Positions 28,072 to 36,546 of a stretch of DNA of 64,000 bases are shown here, piece by piece. This DNA is from Janthinobacterium fluminis (GTDB taxonomy: Bacteria > Pseudomonadota > Gammaproteobacteria > Burkholderiales > Burkholderiaceae_D), in contig NZ_JAQQXR010000004.1 of NCBI RefSeq assembly GCF_028595325.1, positions 478,199 through 542,198 of the forward strand. The letters run 5' to 3'. Position numbers and translations under genes: made by a program. The stretch's first letter is position 1. The number at the start of each line of letters is the position of its first letter. The notes beneath the pieces were generated by a model. It saw only the letters and a list, made by a program, of their open reading frames with translations, was not told the origin of the DNA and searched no databases.

Positions 28072-28914
28072 ATGAGCACGGAAAAAAAAGGCGCATGCAC
28101 CTGGCACGGCGCCCAGATGGACTTCAGCAAAACGATGAGCTACGGCGACTATCTGGCGCTCGACCAAATCCTCAACGCCCAGCACCCGCTGTCGCCGAAC
28201 CACAATGAAATGCTGTTCATCGTCCAGCACCAGACCAGCGAACTGTGGATGAAACTGATGCTGCACGAAATGCACGCCGTGCGCGCCAATCTGCAAAGCG
28301 ACCAACTGGCGCCGGCCTTCAAGATGCTGGCGCGGGTGGCGCGCATCATGGACCAACTGGTGCACGCCTGGGACGTGCTGGCGACGATGACGCCGCCGGA
28401 ATACACGGCGATCCGGCCCTACCTGGGCGCCTCGTCCGGCTTCCAGTCCTACCAGTACCGCGAAATCGAATTCATCCTTGGCAACAAGAACGCCACCCTG
28501 CTCGACGTCCACAGCACGGCGCCGGACGCCTACGCCCTGCTCGACGCGGCGCTGAAAACGCCCTCCGTCTACGACGAATCGATCCGGCTGCTGGCGCGCA
28601 ACGGCTTCGCCATCGCGCCTGAACGCCTGAACGCCGACTGGACCCAGCCGACCAGCGCCGACGACTCCGTGAAAGCGGCCTGGCTGGCCGTCTACCAAGA
28701 CCCGGACAAGCACTGGGCCCTGTACGAACTGGCGGAAAAGCTGGTCGACATGGAAACGGCGTTCCGCTTCTGGCGCTTCCGCCACGTCACCACGGTCGAG
28801 CGCATCATCGGCTTCAAGACCGGCACCGGCGGCACGGCCGGCGTCAGCTACCTGCGCAAAATGCTCGACGTCGTGCTATTCCCGGAACTGTTCGCGCTGC
28901 GCACGGCGCTCTAG
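28072..28914 (+). CDS. kynA: tryptophan 2,3-dioxygenase
   Basis: A 280-residue haem enzyme that opens the indole ring of tryptophan to N-formylkynurenine. It has [13 protein letters not shown], the substrate-binding helix [32 protein letters not shown], and the C-terminal [20 protein letters not shown] with the haem-ligand histidine. Start ATG 28072 is preceded by AAAGAGAG. It forms a two-gene operon with kynU for tryptophan degradation. Confidence 0.97.
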   Translation: MSTEKKGACTWHGAQMDFSKTMSYGDYLALDQILNAQHPLSPNHNEMLFIVQHQTSELWMKLMLHEMHAVRANLQSDQLAPAFKMLARVARIMDQLVHAWDVLATMTPPEYTAIRPYLGASSGFQSYQYREIEFILGNKNATLLDVHSTAPDAYALLDAALKTPSVYDESIRLLARNGFAIAPERLNADWTQPTSADDSVKAAWLAVYQDPDKHWALYELAEKLVDMETAFRFWRFRHVTTVERIIGFKTGTGGTAGVSYLRKMLDVVLFPELFALRTAL

Positions 28915-28921
28915 CAAAGCC

Positions 28922-29011
28922 GGGGACAGACCACGCACGGCGTCGGGGACAGACCACGATTTCCAAGAAATATTTTTAAGAAATATTTCTTGGAAATCGT
29001 GGTCTGTCCCC
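28922..29011. repeat. palindromic REP-like element, family B
   Basis: A perfect inverted repeat with 31-bp arms (28945-28975 and 28981-29011) beginning ggggacagaccacgatttcc, with a 5-bp loop. A partial direct copy of the first 14 bases stands at 28922-28935. The arm sequence is unrelated to family A (9731, 11956) but has the same design: GGGG start, long arms, short loop, extragenic position between kynA and the desaturase gene. Confidence 0.9.
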
Positions 29012-29121
29012 TTATCCATAGGCGCAGCGCAAACCGGCGCCATATATATCGGCAAGCGTGTCGCAGAGCGGCCGTTATTTTGTTATATTGCCGATCTTGC
29101 AATCGCATTACACTCGGAAAC

Positions 29122-30303
29122 ATGATAGAAAAACATCTGGTAGAACCGGCCAAGGCCGTCATCGACAATCTCAGCGGCGCGGTCAGCGAAACCACCGACC
29201 TGCTCAACCAAAGCGGCCCGCTGAAACCCGGCCAGGGCCTGGCCAGCGGCGTGCTGGCGCTGACGCTGGCGATCCTGTGCCTGCTCGGCGTGGCCGCCTT
29301 CCACTACCCCCAATATTTGACGACGCCGGAATTGCGGCGCGAGTATTCGCCCGACGTGATCCGCCACATCATGTTCGCCGCCATGGTGCTGGCCGGCTCG
29401 ATCAGCCTGCTCAATGTCGTGCTGAACCGCAAACGCGGCCTGAACGGCGTGGCCGGCACCATGATCCTGCTGTGCGTCGCGCTGGGCGGTTCGCACGTGC
29501 CGATCAAGGATTTCCCCGACCACACGCCCTACATCGGGCTGGACTGGTTCATCCTCGATTTGCTGGGCTCGACCGTGATCTTCGCCGCCATCGAGAAACT
29601 GTTCCCGCTGTATAAAGGGCAACTGCTGTTCCGCCGCGAGTGGCAAACCGATATGGTGCATTTCGCCGTCAACCACTTCATCGTCGGCCTGGCCTTGCTG
29701 ACGGTGAACTTCGCCATCCACCGCCTGTTCGGCTGGATGGCCAATGAAACCCTGCACGATCTGGTGCAATCGATCCACTTCGTGCCGCAACTGCTGCTGT
29801 GCATCCTGGCCGCCGATTTCGTCCAGTACTGGACCCACCGCGCCTACCACGAGATCCCCTTCCTGTGGCGCTTCCACGCCGTGCATCACTCGGCCAAGAC
29901 GATGGACTGGCTGGCCGGCTCGCGCCAGCACATCCTGGAATTGATCGTCACCCGCGTCGGCGTGCTGGGCGCGCTGTATGTGCTCGGTTTCGACAAGGAA
30001 GTGATGGACGTCTACATCATCGTCGTCGGCTTCCAGGCCGTGTTCAACCACGCCAATGTGCACCTGCCCTGGGGGCCGCTGAAGTACATCATCGTCACGC
30101 CCGACTTCCACCACTGGCACCACTCCTCGGACGCGGTCGCCATCGACAAAAACTACGCCGCCCACTACGCCTTCCTCGACCACCTGTTCGGCACCCAGAT
30201 CAAGGGGCAGACCGGCTTCCCGGAAAAATACGGCGTGCAGGGCGACTATATGCCGGACGGCTTCACCAAGCAGCTGATGTTCCCCTTCCGCTCCCAGAAG
30301 TAA
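29122..30303 (+). CDS. sterol desaturase/fatty acid hydroxylase superfamily protein
   Basis: A 393-residue membrane protein. Four or more hydrophobic segments lie in the first 240 residues, and the superfamily's di-iron histidine boxes follow: HRAYHE, FHAVHHSAKTMD, and HHWHHS with a late HANVH. Such enzymes hydroxylate or desaturate lipids using oxygen. The substrate is not deducible. I start it at the ATG at 29122 (MIEKHLVEPAK); the frame is open to 28990, but that part runs across the palindromic repeat. It appears to be a single-gene unit ending in a terminator. Confidence 0.85.
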   Translation: MIEKHLVEPAKAVIDNLSGAVSETTDLLNQSGPLKPGQGLASGVLALTLAILCLLGVAAFHYPQYLTTPELRREYSPDVIRHIMFAAMVLAGSISLLNVVLNRKRGLNGVAGTMILLCVALGGSHVPIKDFPDHTPYIGLDWFILDLLGSTVIFAAIEKLFPLYKGQLLFRREWQTDMVHFAVNHFIVGLALLTVNFAIHRLFGWMANETLHDLVQSIHFVPQLLLCILAADFVQYWTHRAYHEIPFLWRFHAVHHSAKTMDWLAGSRQHILELIVTRVGVLGALYVLGFDKEVMDVYIIVVGFQAVFNHANVHLPWGPLKYIIVTPDFHHWHHSSDAVAIDKNYAAHYAFLDHLFGTQIKGQTGFPEKYGVQGDYMPDGFTKQLMFPFRSQK

Positions 30304-30344
30304 GCCCGCGCCTCGCCGGGGGCGCAGCATCCTTGCCTCCCCAA

Positions 30345-30368
30345 AGCGCCGACCTGTCGGCGCTTTTT
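30345..30368 (+). terminator. intrinsic terminator after the desaturase gene
   Basis: A 9-bp stem AGCGCCGAC/GTCGGCGCT with a 2-base loop followed by TTTTT, about 40 bp after the stop codon of the preceding gene. Confidence 0.85.
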
Positions 30369-30503
30369 ACATGCACCCGTCCGCCTTTCCTGCAACTGAT
30401 CCCAAGCATTTGATTCCATGCAGAATACGCCGGCTAGCACGGTTCTTGCACAGCCATTGACGACTGCGCATATTGGCAGGAACAACGAGGAAAGGTGCAT
30501 GAT

Positions 30504-31091
30504 ATGAACACTCAGATCCGACATACCCTGGCGCTGCTGGCACTGCTGTTGCCGGCGACGCTGTGCCAGGCCGCGTCATTTAGCGCCAATTTATCCGGCG
30601 CAAACGAAGCGCCGCCGAACGCCTCGCCCGGCAGCGGCATGGTGCAACTGAGCTTCGACCCGATGGCGCACATGCTGGGCATCGACGTCACCTTCGGCGG
30701 CTTGCTGGCGCCAAGCACCGCCGCCCACATCCATTGCTGCACCGCGCTGCCGGGCACGGGCACGGCCGGCGTGGCGACGCAAACGCCGAGCTTCAACGGC
30801 TTCCCGCTCGGCGTCACGGCAGGCACCTACAACGTCGCCTTCAACACCGCGCTGGACAGCACCTGGAGTTCGGCCTTCCTGGCGGCCCACGGCGGCGCGG
30901 CCGGCGCCGAGGCGGCGTTCGGCGCCGGCCTGCTGGATGGACGGGCGTACTTCAACATCCACAGCATGGCGTATCCCGGCGGCGAGATCCGCGGCTTCCT
31001 GGCGCCGGTTCCCGAGCCGAGTCCCATGGCCATGCTCGGCGCTGGCCTGCTGGGCCTGTTGGGCTGGCGCCTGCGCCGCACGGCGCGCTAA
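30504..31091 (+). CDS. CHRD domain protein with PEP-CTERM sorting signal
   Basis: A 195-residue exported protein. The signal peptide spans about 1-24 (LALLALLLPATLCQA). The central domain resembles CHRD: FSANLSGANEAPPN, TAAHIHCCTALPG and AYFNIHSMAYPGGEIRGFL. The C-terminus has VPEPSPMAMLGAGLLGLLGW followed by basic residues, the PEP-CTERM signal read by exosortase. It implies an exosortase/EpsH system elsewhere in the genome. Start ATG 30504 has GAGGAAAGG 8 bases upstream; a GTG at 30495 is the alternative. Confidence 0.88.
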   Translation: MNTQIRHTLALLALLLPATLCQAASFSANLSGANEAPPNASPGSGMVQLSFDPMAHMLGIDVTFGGLLAPSTAAHIHCCTALPGTGTAGVATQTPSFNGFPLGVTAGTYNVAFNTALDSTWSSAFLAAHGGAAGAEAAFGAGLLDGRAYFNIHSMAYPGGEIRGFLAPVPEPSPMAMLGAGLLGLLGWRLRRTAR

Positions 31092-31130
31092 AAAAACGGC
31101 CCCCGCTCGCATCGCAAGCGGGGGCCGTTC
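31091..31130 (-). terminator. terminator of htpG, possibly bidirectional
   Basis: A 13-bp perfect stem (aacggcccccgct with its complement) lies between the convergent CHRD and htpG genes. On the minus strand it is followed by seven T residues, so it stops htpG transcripts. On the plus strand the T-run is poor, so termination there would be weaker. Confidence 0.85.
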
Positions 31131-31149
31131 TGTTATCGCTCAGGCGGGC

Positions 31150-33075
31150 TTACTTGGCCGGGGCGTTCAACAACATGTCGTTCAGGCGTTTGACGAAAGC
31201 CGTCGGATCGGCCAGCGAGCCGCCTTCGGCCAGCATCGCCTGATCGAACAGGATGTGCGACCAATCGGCGAACTGCGTGCCTTTTTCCGCGTCTTCGTAC
31301 TTCAGGCGCGTCACCAGCGGATGGTTCGGGTTGATCTCCAGGATAGGCTTCGATTCCGGCGCGCTTTGACCGGCCGCCTTCAGCATGCGCAGCAGGTTGC
31401 CCGACAGCTCATTCTCGTCGGCGACCAGGCAGGCCGGCGAATCGGTCAGACGGAACGTGACGCGCACGTCCTTGGCCTTGTCGGCCAGCGCGGTCTTCAT
31501 CTTGCCGACCAGATCGGCATACGAGGTTTCGGTTTCTTCGTGCTCTTTCTTCTCGGCGTCGTCTTCCAGCTTGCCCAGGTCCAGGCCGCCCTTGGCCACG
31601 GACACCAGTTCCTTGCCTTCGAAGTCCTGGATGAAGGACAGCATCCACTCGTCGACGCGGTCCGTCAGCAGCAGCACTTCGACGCCCTTCTTGCGGAAGA
31701 TTTCCAGGTGCGGGCTGTTCTTCGCGGCGCGGTAGTTGTCGGCCGTGACGTAGAAGATCTTGTCCTGGCCTTCCTTCATGCGCGCCACGTAGTCGGCCAA
31801 CGAGGCGGTTTGCTCGTCGCTGTCGTTGTGGGTGGTGGCGAAGCGCAGCAGCTTGGCCAGACGCTCTTTGTTGACCGTGTCTTCGCCGATGCCTTCTTTC
31901 AGCACCTGGCCGAACTCTTTCCAGAAGGTCGTGTACTTGTCTTTTTTCTCCTGCTCGTCGGCGTTCGCCAACTCTTCCAGCATGCCCAGCACGCGCTTGG
32001 TCGAGCCTTCGCGGATCACTTTGACGTCGCGCGACTCTTGCAGGATTTCGCGCGAGACGTTCAGCGGCAGGTCGTTCGAGTCGATCACGCCCTTGACGAA
32101 GCGCAGGTAGGCCGGCATCAGTTGTTCGGCGTCGTCCATGATGAAGACGCGCTTGACATACAGCTTGATGCCGCCGCGCTTGTTGCGGTCCCACATGTCG
32201 AACGGCGCCTTGCTCGGGATATACAGCAGCTGCGTGTATTCGCTGCGGCCTTCGACGCGGTTGTGGGTGTGCGTCAGCGGCGCCTGGAAGTCGTGCGAGA
32301 CGTGTTTGTAGAATTCGTCGTACTGTTCCGCCGTGATGTCGGACTTGTTGCGGGCCCACAGCGCGCTGGCCTGGTTGATCGTCTCAAATTCGTCCTTGAC
32401 GACGGTTTCCTTCTTCTCTTCGTCCCATTCCTCTTTCTGCATGACGATAGGCAGCGAGATGTGGTCGGAGTATTTGCGGATGATCGATTTGATCTTCCAG
32501 CTCGACAGCAGCTCGTCCTCGCCTTCGCGCAGGTGCAGGATGATGTCGGTGCCGCGCGCGGTCTTGTCGATCGCCTCGACGCTGTAGTCGCCCTCGCCGG
32601 CCGATTCCCAGCGCACGCCTTCGGACGCGGCCGCGCCGGCGCGGCGGGTTTCGACGGTGATCTTGTCGGCGACGATGAAGCCGGAGTAGAAGCCCACGCC
32701 GAACTGGCCGATCAGGGCCGCGTCCTGCTGCTGGTCGCCCGACAGCTTGCCGAAGAATTCCTTGGTGCCCGATTTGGCGATGGTGCCCAGGTGCGAGATC
32801 GCCTCGTCGCGGCTCATGCCGATGCCGTTGTCGGAGATCGTGACGGTGCGCGCCTCTTTGTCGAAGCTGACTTTGATCTTCAGTTCATGGTCGTTGCCGT
32901 ACAGGGTGTCGTTATTGATCGCCTCGAAGCGCAGCTTGTCGGACGCGTCGGAGGCGTTCGAGATCAGTTCGCGCAGGAAGATTTCCTTGTTCGAGTACAG
33001 CGAGTGGATCATCAGTTGCAGCAGCTGCTTTACTTCAGCTTGAAAGCCAAGGGTTTCTTTTTCGGCGACAGCCAT
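31150..33075 (-). CDS. htpG: chaperone HtpG (Hsp90)
   Basis: A 641-residue cytoplasmic Hsp90. The N-terminal GHKL ATPase has [31 protein letters not shown] and [15 protein letters not shown], the middle domain has [20 protein letters not shown] and [16 protein letters not shown], and the C-terminal dimer domain ends [10 protein letters not shown]. No MEEVD tail is present, as expected for bacteria. The promoter at 33115-33143 matches sigma-32. Confidence 0.98.
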   Translation of the reverse strand: MAVAEKETLGFQAEVKQLLQLMIHSLYSNKEIFLRELISNASDASDKLRFEAINNDTLYGNDHELKIKVSFDKEARTVTISDNGIGMSRDEAISHLGTIAKSGTKEFFGKLSGDQQQDAALIGQFGVGFYSGFIVADKITVETRRAGAAASEGVRWESAGEGDYSVEAIDKTARGTDIILHLREGEDELLSSWKIKSIIRKYSDHISLPIVMQKEEWDEEKKETVVKDEFETINQASALWARNKSDITAEQYDEFYKHVSHDFQAPLTHTHNRVEGRSEYTQLLYIPSKAPFDMWDRNKRGGIKLYVKRVFIMDDAEQLMPAYLRFVKGVIDSNDLPLNVSREILQESRDVKVIREGSTKRVLGMLEELANADEQEKKDKYTTFWKEFGQVLKEGIGEDTVNKERLAKLLRFATTHNDSDEQTASLADYVARMKEGQDKIFYVTADNYRAAKNSPHLEIFRKKGVEVLLLTDRVDEWMLSFIQDFEGKELVSVAKGGLDLGKLEDDAEKKEHEETETSYADLVGKMKTALADKAKDVRVTFRLTDSPACLVADENELSGNLLRMLKAAGQSAPESKPILEINPNHPLVTRLKYEDAEKGTQFADWSHILFDQAMLAEGGSLADPTAFVKRLNDMLLNAPAK

Positions 33076-33114
33076 GTTATACCTCGTATAAGACTAGTTG
33101 AACGGATGGAAGCA

Positions 33115-33143
33115 AGGTGGGGATTATAAAGGCTGTTTTCAAG
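33115..33143 (-). promoter_or_regulatory. sigma-32 heat-shock promoter of htpG
   Basis: Reverse strand CTTGAAA, a 14-bp spacer, then CCCCACCT, close to the consensus CTTGAAA-N13-15-CCCCATNT. It gives a leader of about 33 nt before the htpG start. A TATAAT sequence inside the spacer could in addition serve sigma-70. Confidence 0.85.
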
Positions 33144-33186
33144 GGCACAGACGAATCCGCCCCGCCACCCCGCCAAGCGGCGGCCA

Positions 33187-34641
33187 TTAACGCCCCAGCT
33201 CGCGCTCGAAAAAGCGCCACACGGCCGGGTCCTGCATCGCCGCCACGTTCAGGCGCATGCGCGTCGACGGCAGCTGCTTCGGCGAGAACAGGCTGGCCGG
33301 CGCCAGCAGCAGGCCCTGCGCCATCGCCTTCTGCGTCAGCACATTGGTGTCGCAGAGCGCGTCGACCCAGACGAACATGCCGGCCGGCGCGGCCACCTCG
33401 ATGCGCAGCCCGGCGCGCTCGATCTGCCGCATGACCTTGCCGCGCGCCTGGTCGAGCCGGGCGCGCACGCGTTCCGCGTGCTTGCGGTAGAGCCCTTCGG
33501 CGAGGATTTTATATACGACGCGTTCGCTGATTTCGCCGCTGGTCAGCGTCGTCAGGATCTTGCGGTCGGTCAGGCGCACGGCCCACTCGGGCGCGGCGGC
33601 GATGAAGCCGACCCGCAGCGTGGCCGACAGGGTCTTGGAGAAGCCGCCCAGGTAGATCACCCGGCGCAGCTGGTCGAGCGCGGCCAGGCGCGTGGCCGGC
33701 TGCACCGCGCTGCCCGGATGCAGATCGCAATAGATGTCGTCTTCGACGAGGATGAAGTCGTGCTGCTCGGCCAGGCGCAGCACCTGGAAAGCCTTGGCCG
33801 CCGACAGCGAGGTCGAGGTCGGGTTGTGCAGCACCGAGTTGATGATGTAGAGCTTGGGCTTGTGCAGCGCCGCCATCTCCTCCAGCAGCGCGATGTCGGG
33901 GCCGTCGGCCAGGCGCGGGATGCCGACCACCTTCATGCCCAGTGCGGCGAAGGAGCCGAACATCAGGAACCAGGCCGGATCGTCGACGAAGATGGTGTCG
34001 CCGGGGCGGGCGAATTCGCGCGCGACCAGGTCCAGCGCCTGCGTCACGCCCAAGGTCAGGACTATCTGCTCGGGCGCGGCGGCGATTTCCAGCTCGGCCA
34101 GTTTGCGCTGCAAGCCCTGGCGCAGCGGCAAAAAGCCCTGCGGCGCGCCATAGCCGAGCAGCGCGGCGCCGCCCTGGCGGCTGACGGTGCGCAGCGCGTT
34201 GGCCACCAGTTCGCTGTCGAGCCAGTCGGCCGGTAGCGTGCCGGTGCCGGGGGCCTGGCCCAGCGGCGCCTGGCGGAACATATTGCGCACCAGCCAGGTG
34301 ACGTCCAGCGACTGCGGCGCCGCGGCGCCGTTTTCCGGCGCGGGCGCGCTCAGCGGCGCGCGCCCGCGCACGAAGAAGCCGGCGCCGCGGCGCGATTCCA
34401 GGTAACCGGCGCCGACCAGCTTGTCGTAGGCGGCGACGACGGTGAAGGCCGACACGCCCTGCGTCGCCGCGAACTGGCGGATCGAGGGCATGCGCGCGCC
34501 GCCGCGCAGCAGCCGGTCGTCGATGCGGGCGATCACCGAACGGACGATCTGGTCGATCAGCGTTTCGCCGGAATCGCGCGACAGCAGCGCCAGCAGGGGC
34601 GCCGGGGCGCTACGGGCGGCGGCGGGGCGTGTATTGGTCAT
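33187..34641 (-). CDS. MocR-type GntR/aminotransferase transcriptional regulator
   Basis: A 484-residue fusion of a GntR winged HTH (about 20-88, with GGARMPSIRQFAATQGVSAFT) and a fold I aminotransferase-like domain (about 130-475). The PLP lysine is K336 in GGFSKTLSATLRVGF. MocR proteins sense PLP or an amino compound and control neighbouring genes. It is divergent from an EamA transporter, its probable target. Direct TGTATTGG repeats lie in the gap. It is PdxR-like in architecture, but no pyridoxal synthesis genes are adjacent. Confidence 0.92.
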   Translation of the reverse strand: MTNTRPAAARSAPAPLLALLSRDSGETLIDQIVRSVIARIDDRLLRGGARMPSIRQFAATQGVSAFTVVAAYDKLVGAGYLESRRGAGFFVRGRAPLSAPAPENGAAAPQSLDVTWLVRNMFRQAPLGQAPGTGTLPADWLDSELVANALRTVSRQGGAALLGYGAPQGFLPLRQGLQRKLAELEIAAAPEQIVLTLGVTQALDLVAREFARPGDTIFVDDPAWFLMFGSFAALGMKVVGIPRLADGPDIALLEEMAALHKPKLYIINSVLHNPTSTSLSAAKAFQVLRLAEQHDFILVEDDIYCDLHPGSAVQPATRLAALDQLRRVIYLGGFSKTLSATLRVGFIAAAPEWAVRLTDRKILTTLTSGEISERVVYKILAEGLYRKHAERVRARLDQARGKVMRQIERAGLRIEVAAPAGMFVWVDALCDTNVLTQKAMAQGLLLAPASLFSPKQLPSTRMRLNVAAMQDPAVWRFFERELGR

Positions 34642-34695
34642 TTTACCGTCACAGTATATGAAATTATATGGAATAGTGTATTGGCACTGTATTGG
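34630..34695. promoter_or_regulatory. direct repeats TGTATTGG, candidate MocR operator
   Basis: TGTATTGG occurs at 34677-34684 and 34688-34695, 11 bp apart (one helical turn), in the divergent gap. A third copy at 34630-34637 covers the first codons of the mocR gene, 47 bp further. MocR-family regulators are known to bind direct repeats in such gaps. The repeats also overlap the likely promoter. Confidence 0.6.
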
Positions 34696-34815
34696 TTTTG
34701 TAGTCTAGGATACCTGTATCGGACGCACAAATCCACCCGCCGGAAAGTCTGTTCGCAGCCGGGGGCGGACCCCGCTGGCGCCCCCGACCCCTTTTACACG
34801 ACCCTGGAATCAAGC

Positions 34816-35742
34816 ATGAACAATAGCCTCCCCCTGTCCCAACCCGCTGCCGCCACGACGCGCCTGTCCGACGAAAGCAAGGGCATGCTGCTGGGTCTGA
34901 TCGGCGTGGCCATTTTCAGCCTGACGCTGCCGTTCACGCGGCTGGCCGTGGCCGCCCTCGACGCCAGCTTCGTCGCGCTGGGCCGGGCGCTGGTGGCGGC
35001 CGCGCTGGCCGGCATCTGGCTGTGGTGGCGGCGCGCGCCGCCGCCGCCGCGCGCCGCGCTGCCGGCGCTGTCGATGGTGGCGCTCGGCTGCGTCATCGGC
35101 TTCCCCTGGCTGACGTCGATCGCCATGCGCTCGCTGCCGGCCTCGCATGGCGCCGTGCTGGTCGGTATTTTGCCGCTGGCCACGGCGCTGTTTTCTGCGC
35201 TGCGCGGCAATGAAAAGCCCTCGGCCGGCTTCTGGGTCATGGCCGCCACCGGCTCGGCGCTGGTGATCGGCTTCGCGCTGCGCCAGAGCGGCGGCAGCTT
35301 CCACCTGGCCGACCTGGCCATGTTCGCCGCCGTCGTGCTGGCCGCGCTGGGCTACGCCGAGGGCGGCCGGCTGGCGCAAAGCATGGGCGGCCAGCAGGTC
35401 ATCAGCTGGGCGCTGGTGCTGTCGGCGCCCCTGCTGCTGCCGCTGGTGCTGTGGCTGAGCTGGTCGCAGGGCGCCGTCTTCGCCAGCGCCGGCGCCGGCG
35501 CCTGGCTGGGCTTCGCCTACATCTCCGTGTGCTCGATGTTCATCGGCTTTTTCTTCTGGTATCGCGGCATGGCGCTGGGCGGCGTGGCCCGGGTCGGCCA
35601 GACCCAGTTGCTGCAACCCTTCCTGTCGCTGCTCGGCGCCACGCTGATACTGGGCGAGCCGCTGGAATGGGCCACCGTGCTGTTCGCGCTGGCCGTCATC
35701 GGCGTCGTCGCGGCGGGCCGCAAGATGCAGATCAGGCGCTGA
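34816..35742 (+). CDS. EamA/DMT family transporter
   Basis: A 308-residue inner-membrane carrier with about ten hydrophobic helices in two EamA repeats, for example GLIGVAIFSLTLPFTRLAV in TM1 and AWLGFAYISVCSMFIGFFFW in the second half, with the late GGVARVGQTQLLQPFLSLLG motif. The start is the ATG at 34816 (MNNSLPLSQP); the frame stays open upstream to 34681 but that part covers the promoter. It is divergent from the MocR regulator and is likely to export or import the amino compound it senses. Substrate unknown. Confidence 0.88.
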   Translation: MNNSLPLSQPAAATTRLSDESKGMLLGLIGVAIFSLTLPFTRLAVAALDASFVALGRALVAAALAGIWLWWRRAPPPPRAALPALSMVALGCVIGFPWLTSIAMRSLPASHGAVLVGILPLATALFSALRGNEKPSAGFWVMAATGSALVIGFALRQSGGSFHLADLAMFAAVVLAALGYAEGGRLAQSMGGQQVISWALVLSAPLLLPLVLWLSWSQGAVFASAGAGAWLGFAYISVCSMFIGFFFWYRGMALGGVARVGQTQLLQPFLSLLGATLILGEPLEWATVLFALAVIGVVAAGRKMQIRR

Positions 35743-35952
35743 GGCATGGCAGTTTCTGTTATTTCCGTGTCGGCGCGCCGCCCGCCGCACCAAAATATAG
35801 CTCGCCCCGGCCGTTTTACCTGATTAAGTTCCGTTTTTTTGCTTTAGTGTGCAGCGCCGGCTGCAAGACGTACAATATCGTTTCCAGTACAAAAACAAAC
35901 ATAGCTGGCCGCCCCGAACCCGCCAAACGAACGGCACCTATATGGATACTAC

Positions 35953-36414
35953 ATGTCAGTTTACGCAAAACTCGAAGCGCTGAATATCACGCTGACCAAG
36001 CCGGCCACGCCGGCCGCCGCCTATGTCATGCATGTGCAGACGGGCAATCTGGTATTCATCTCCGGCCACATCGCGAAAAAAGCCGACGGCAGCGTCTGGG
36101 TCGGGCAACTGGGCAAGAACATCACGACCGAAGAGGGACAGGCGGCGGCGCGCGCCATCGCCGTCGACCTGATCGGCACGCTGCAGGATGCCTGCGGCGG
36201 CGACCTGACGCGCGTCCGGCGCATCGTCAAGTTGATGAGCCTGGTCAATTCGACGCCCGACTACACCGAACAGCATCTGGTCACGAACGGCGCCTCGACG
36301 CTGCTGGCCGAGGTGTTCGGCGCGCAGGGCGCGCACGCCCGCTCCGCCTTCGGCGTCGCGCAAATCCCGCTGGGGGCGTGCGTGGAAATCGAGATGATCG
36401 TCGAAATCGCCTGA
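35953..36414 (+). CDS. RidA family protein (imine/enamine deaminase-like)
   Basis: A 153-residue member of the YjgF/YER057c/UK114 family. The trimer-forming fold shows LVFISGHIAKKADGSVWVGQ and VRRIVKLMSLVNSTPDY. The substrate-binding arginine is R130 in AHARSAFGVAQIPLGACVEIE. RidA proteins hydrolyse reactive enamines and imines made by PLP enzymes. It precedes a PLP aminotransferase by 132 bp, a fitting neighbour. Subfamily function is not certain. Confidence 0.9.
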   Translation: MSVYAKLEALNITLTKPATPAAAYVMHVQTGNLVFISGHIAKKADGSVWVGQLGKNITTEEGQAAARAIAVDLIGTLQDACGGDLTRVRRIVKLMSLVNSTPDYTEQHLVTNGASTLLAEVFGAQGAHARSAFGVAQIPLGACVEIEMIVEIA

Positions 36415-36425
36415 TCGCGGCGCCG

Positions 36426-36477
36426 GCGCCGCCTGTGAAACATGTGCGGGCGGCGCTGATCCGGCGCCGCTCTTTTA
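36426..36477 (+). terminator. probable terminator after the RidA gene
   Basis: An 8-bp stem GCGCCGCC (36426-36433) with GGCGGCGC (36449-36456) is followed after an inexact second GC block by a short T-run (TCTTTTA) at 36471-36477. The T-run is offset from the hairpin, so efficiency is doubtful. Confidence 0.4.
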
Positions 36478-36546
36478 TATAGCCGCCACGAGCGCGCTTA
36501 TTACCCCGGCCGGGCGCTGCACGGCCCTTCCCTCAGTGAGACTCGT

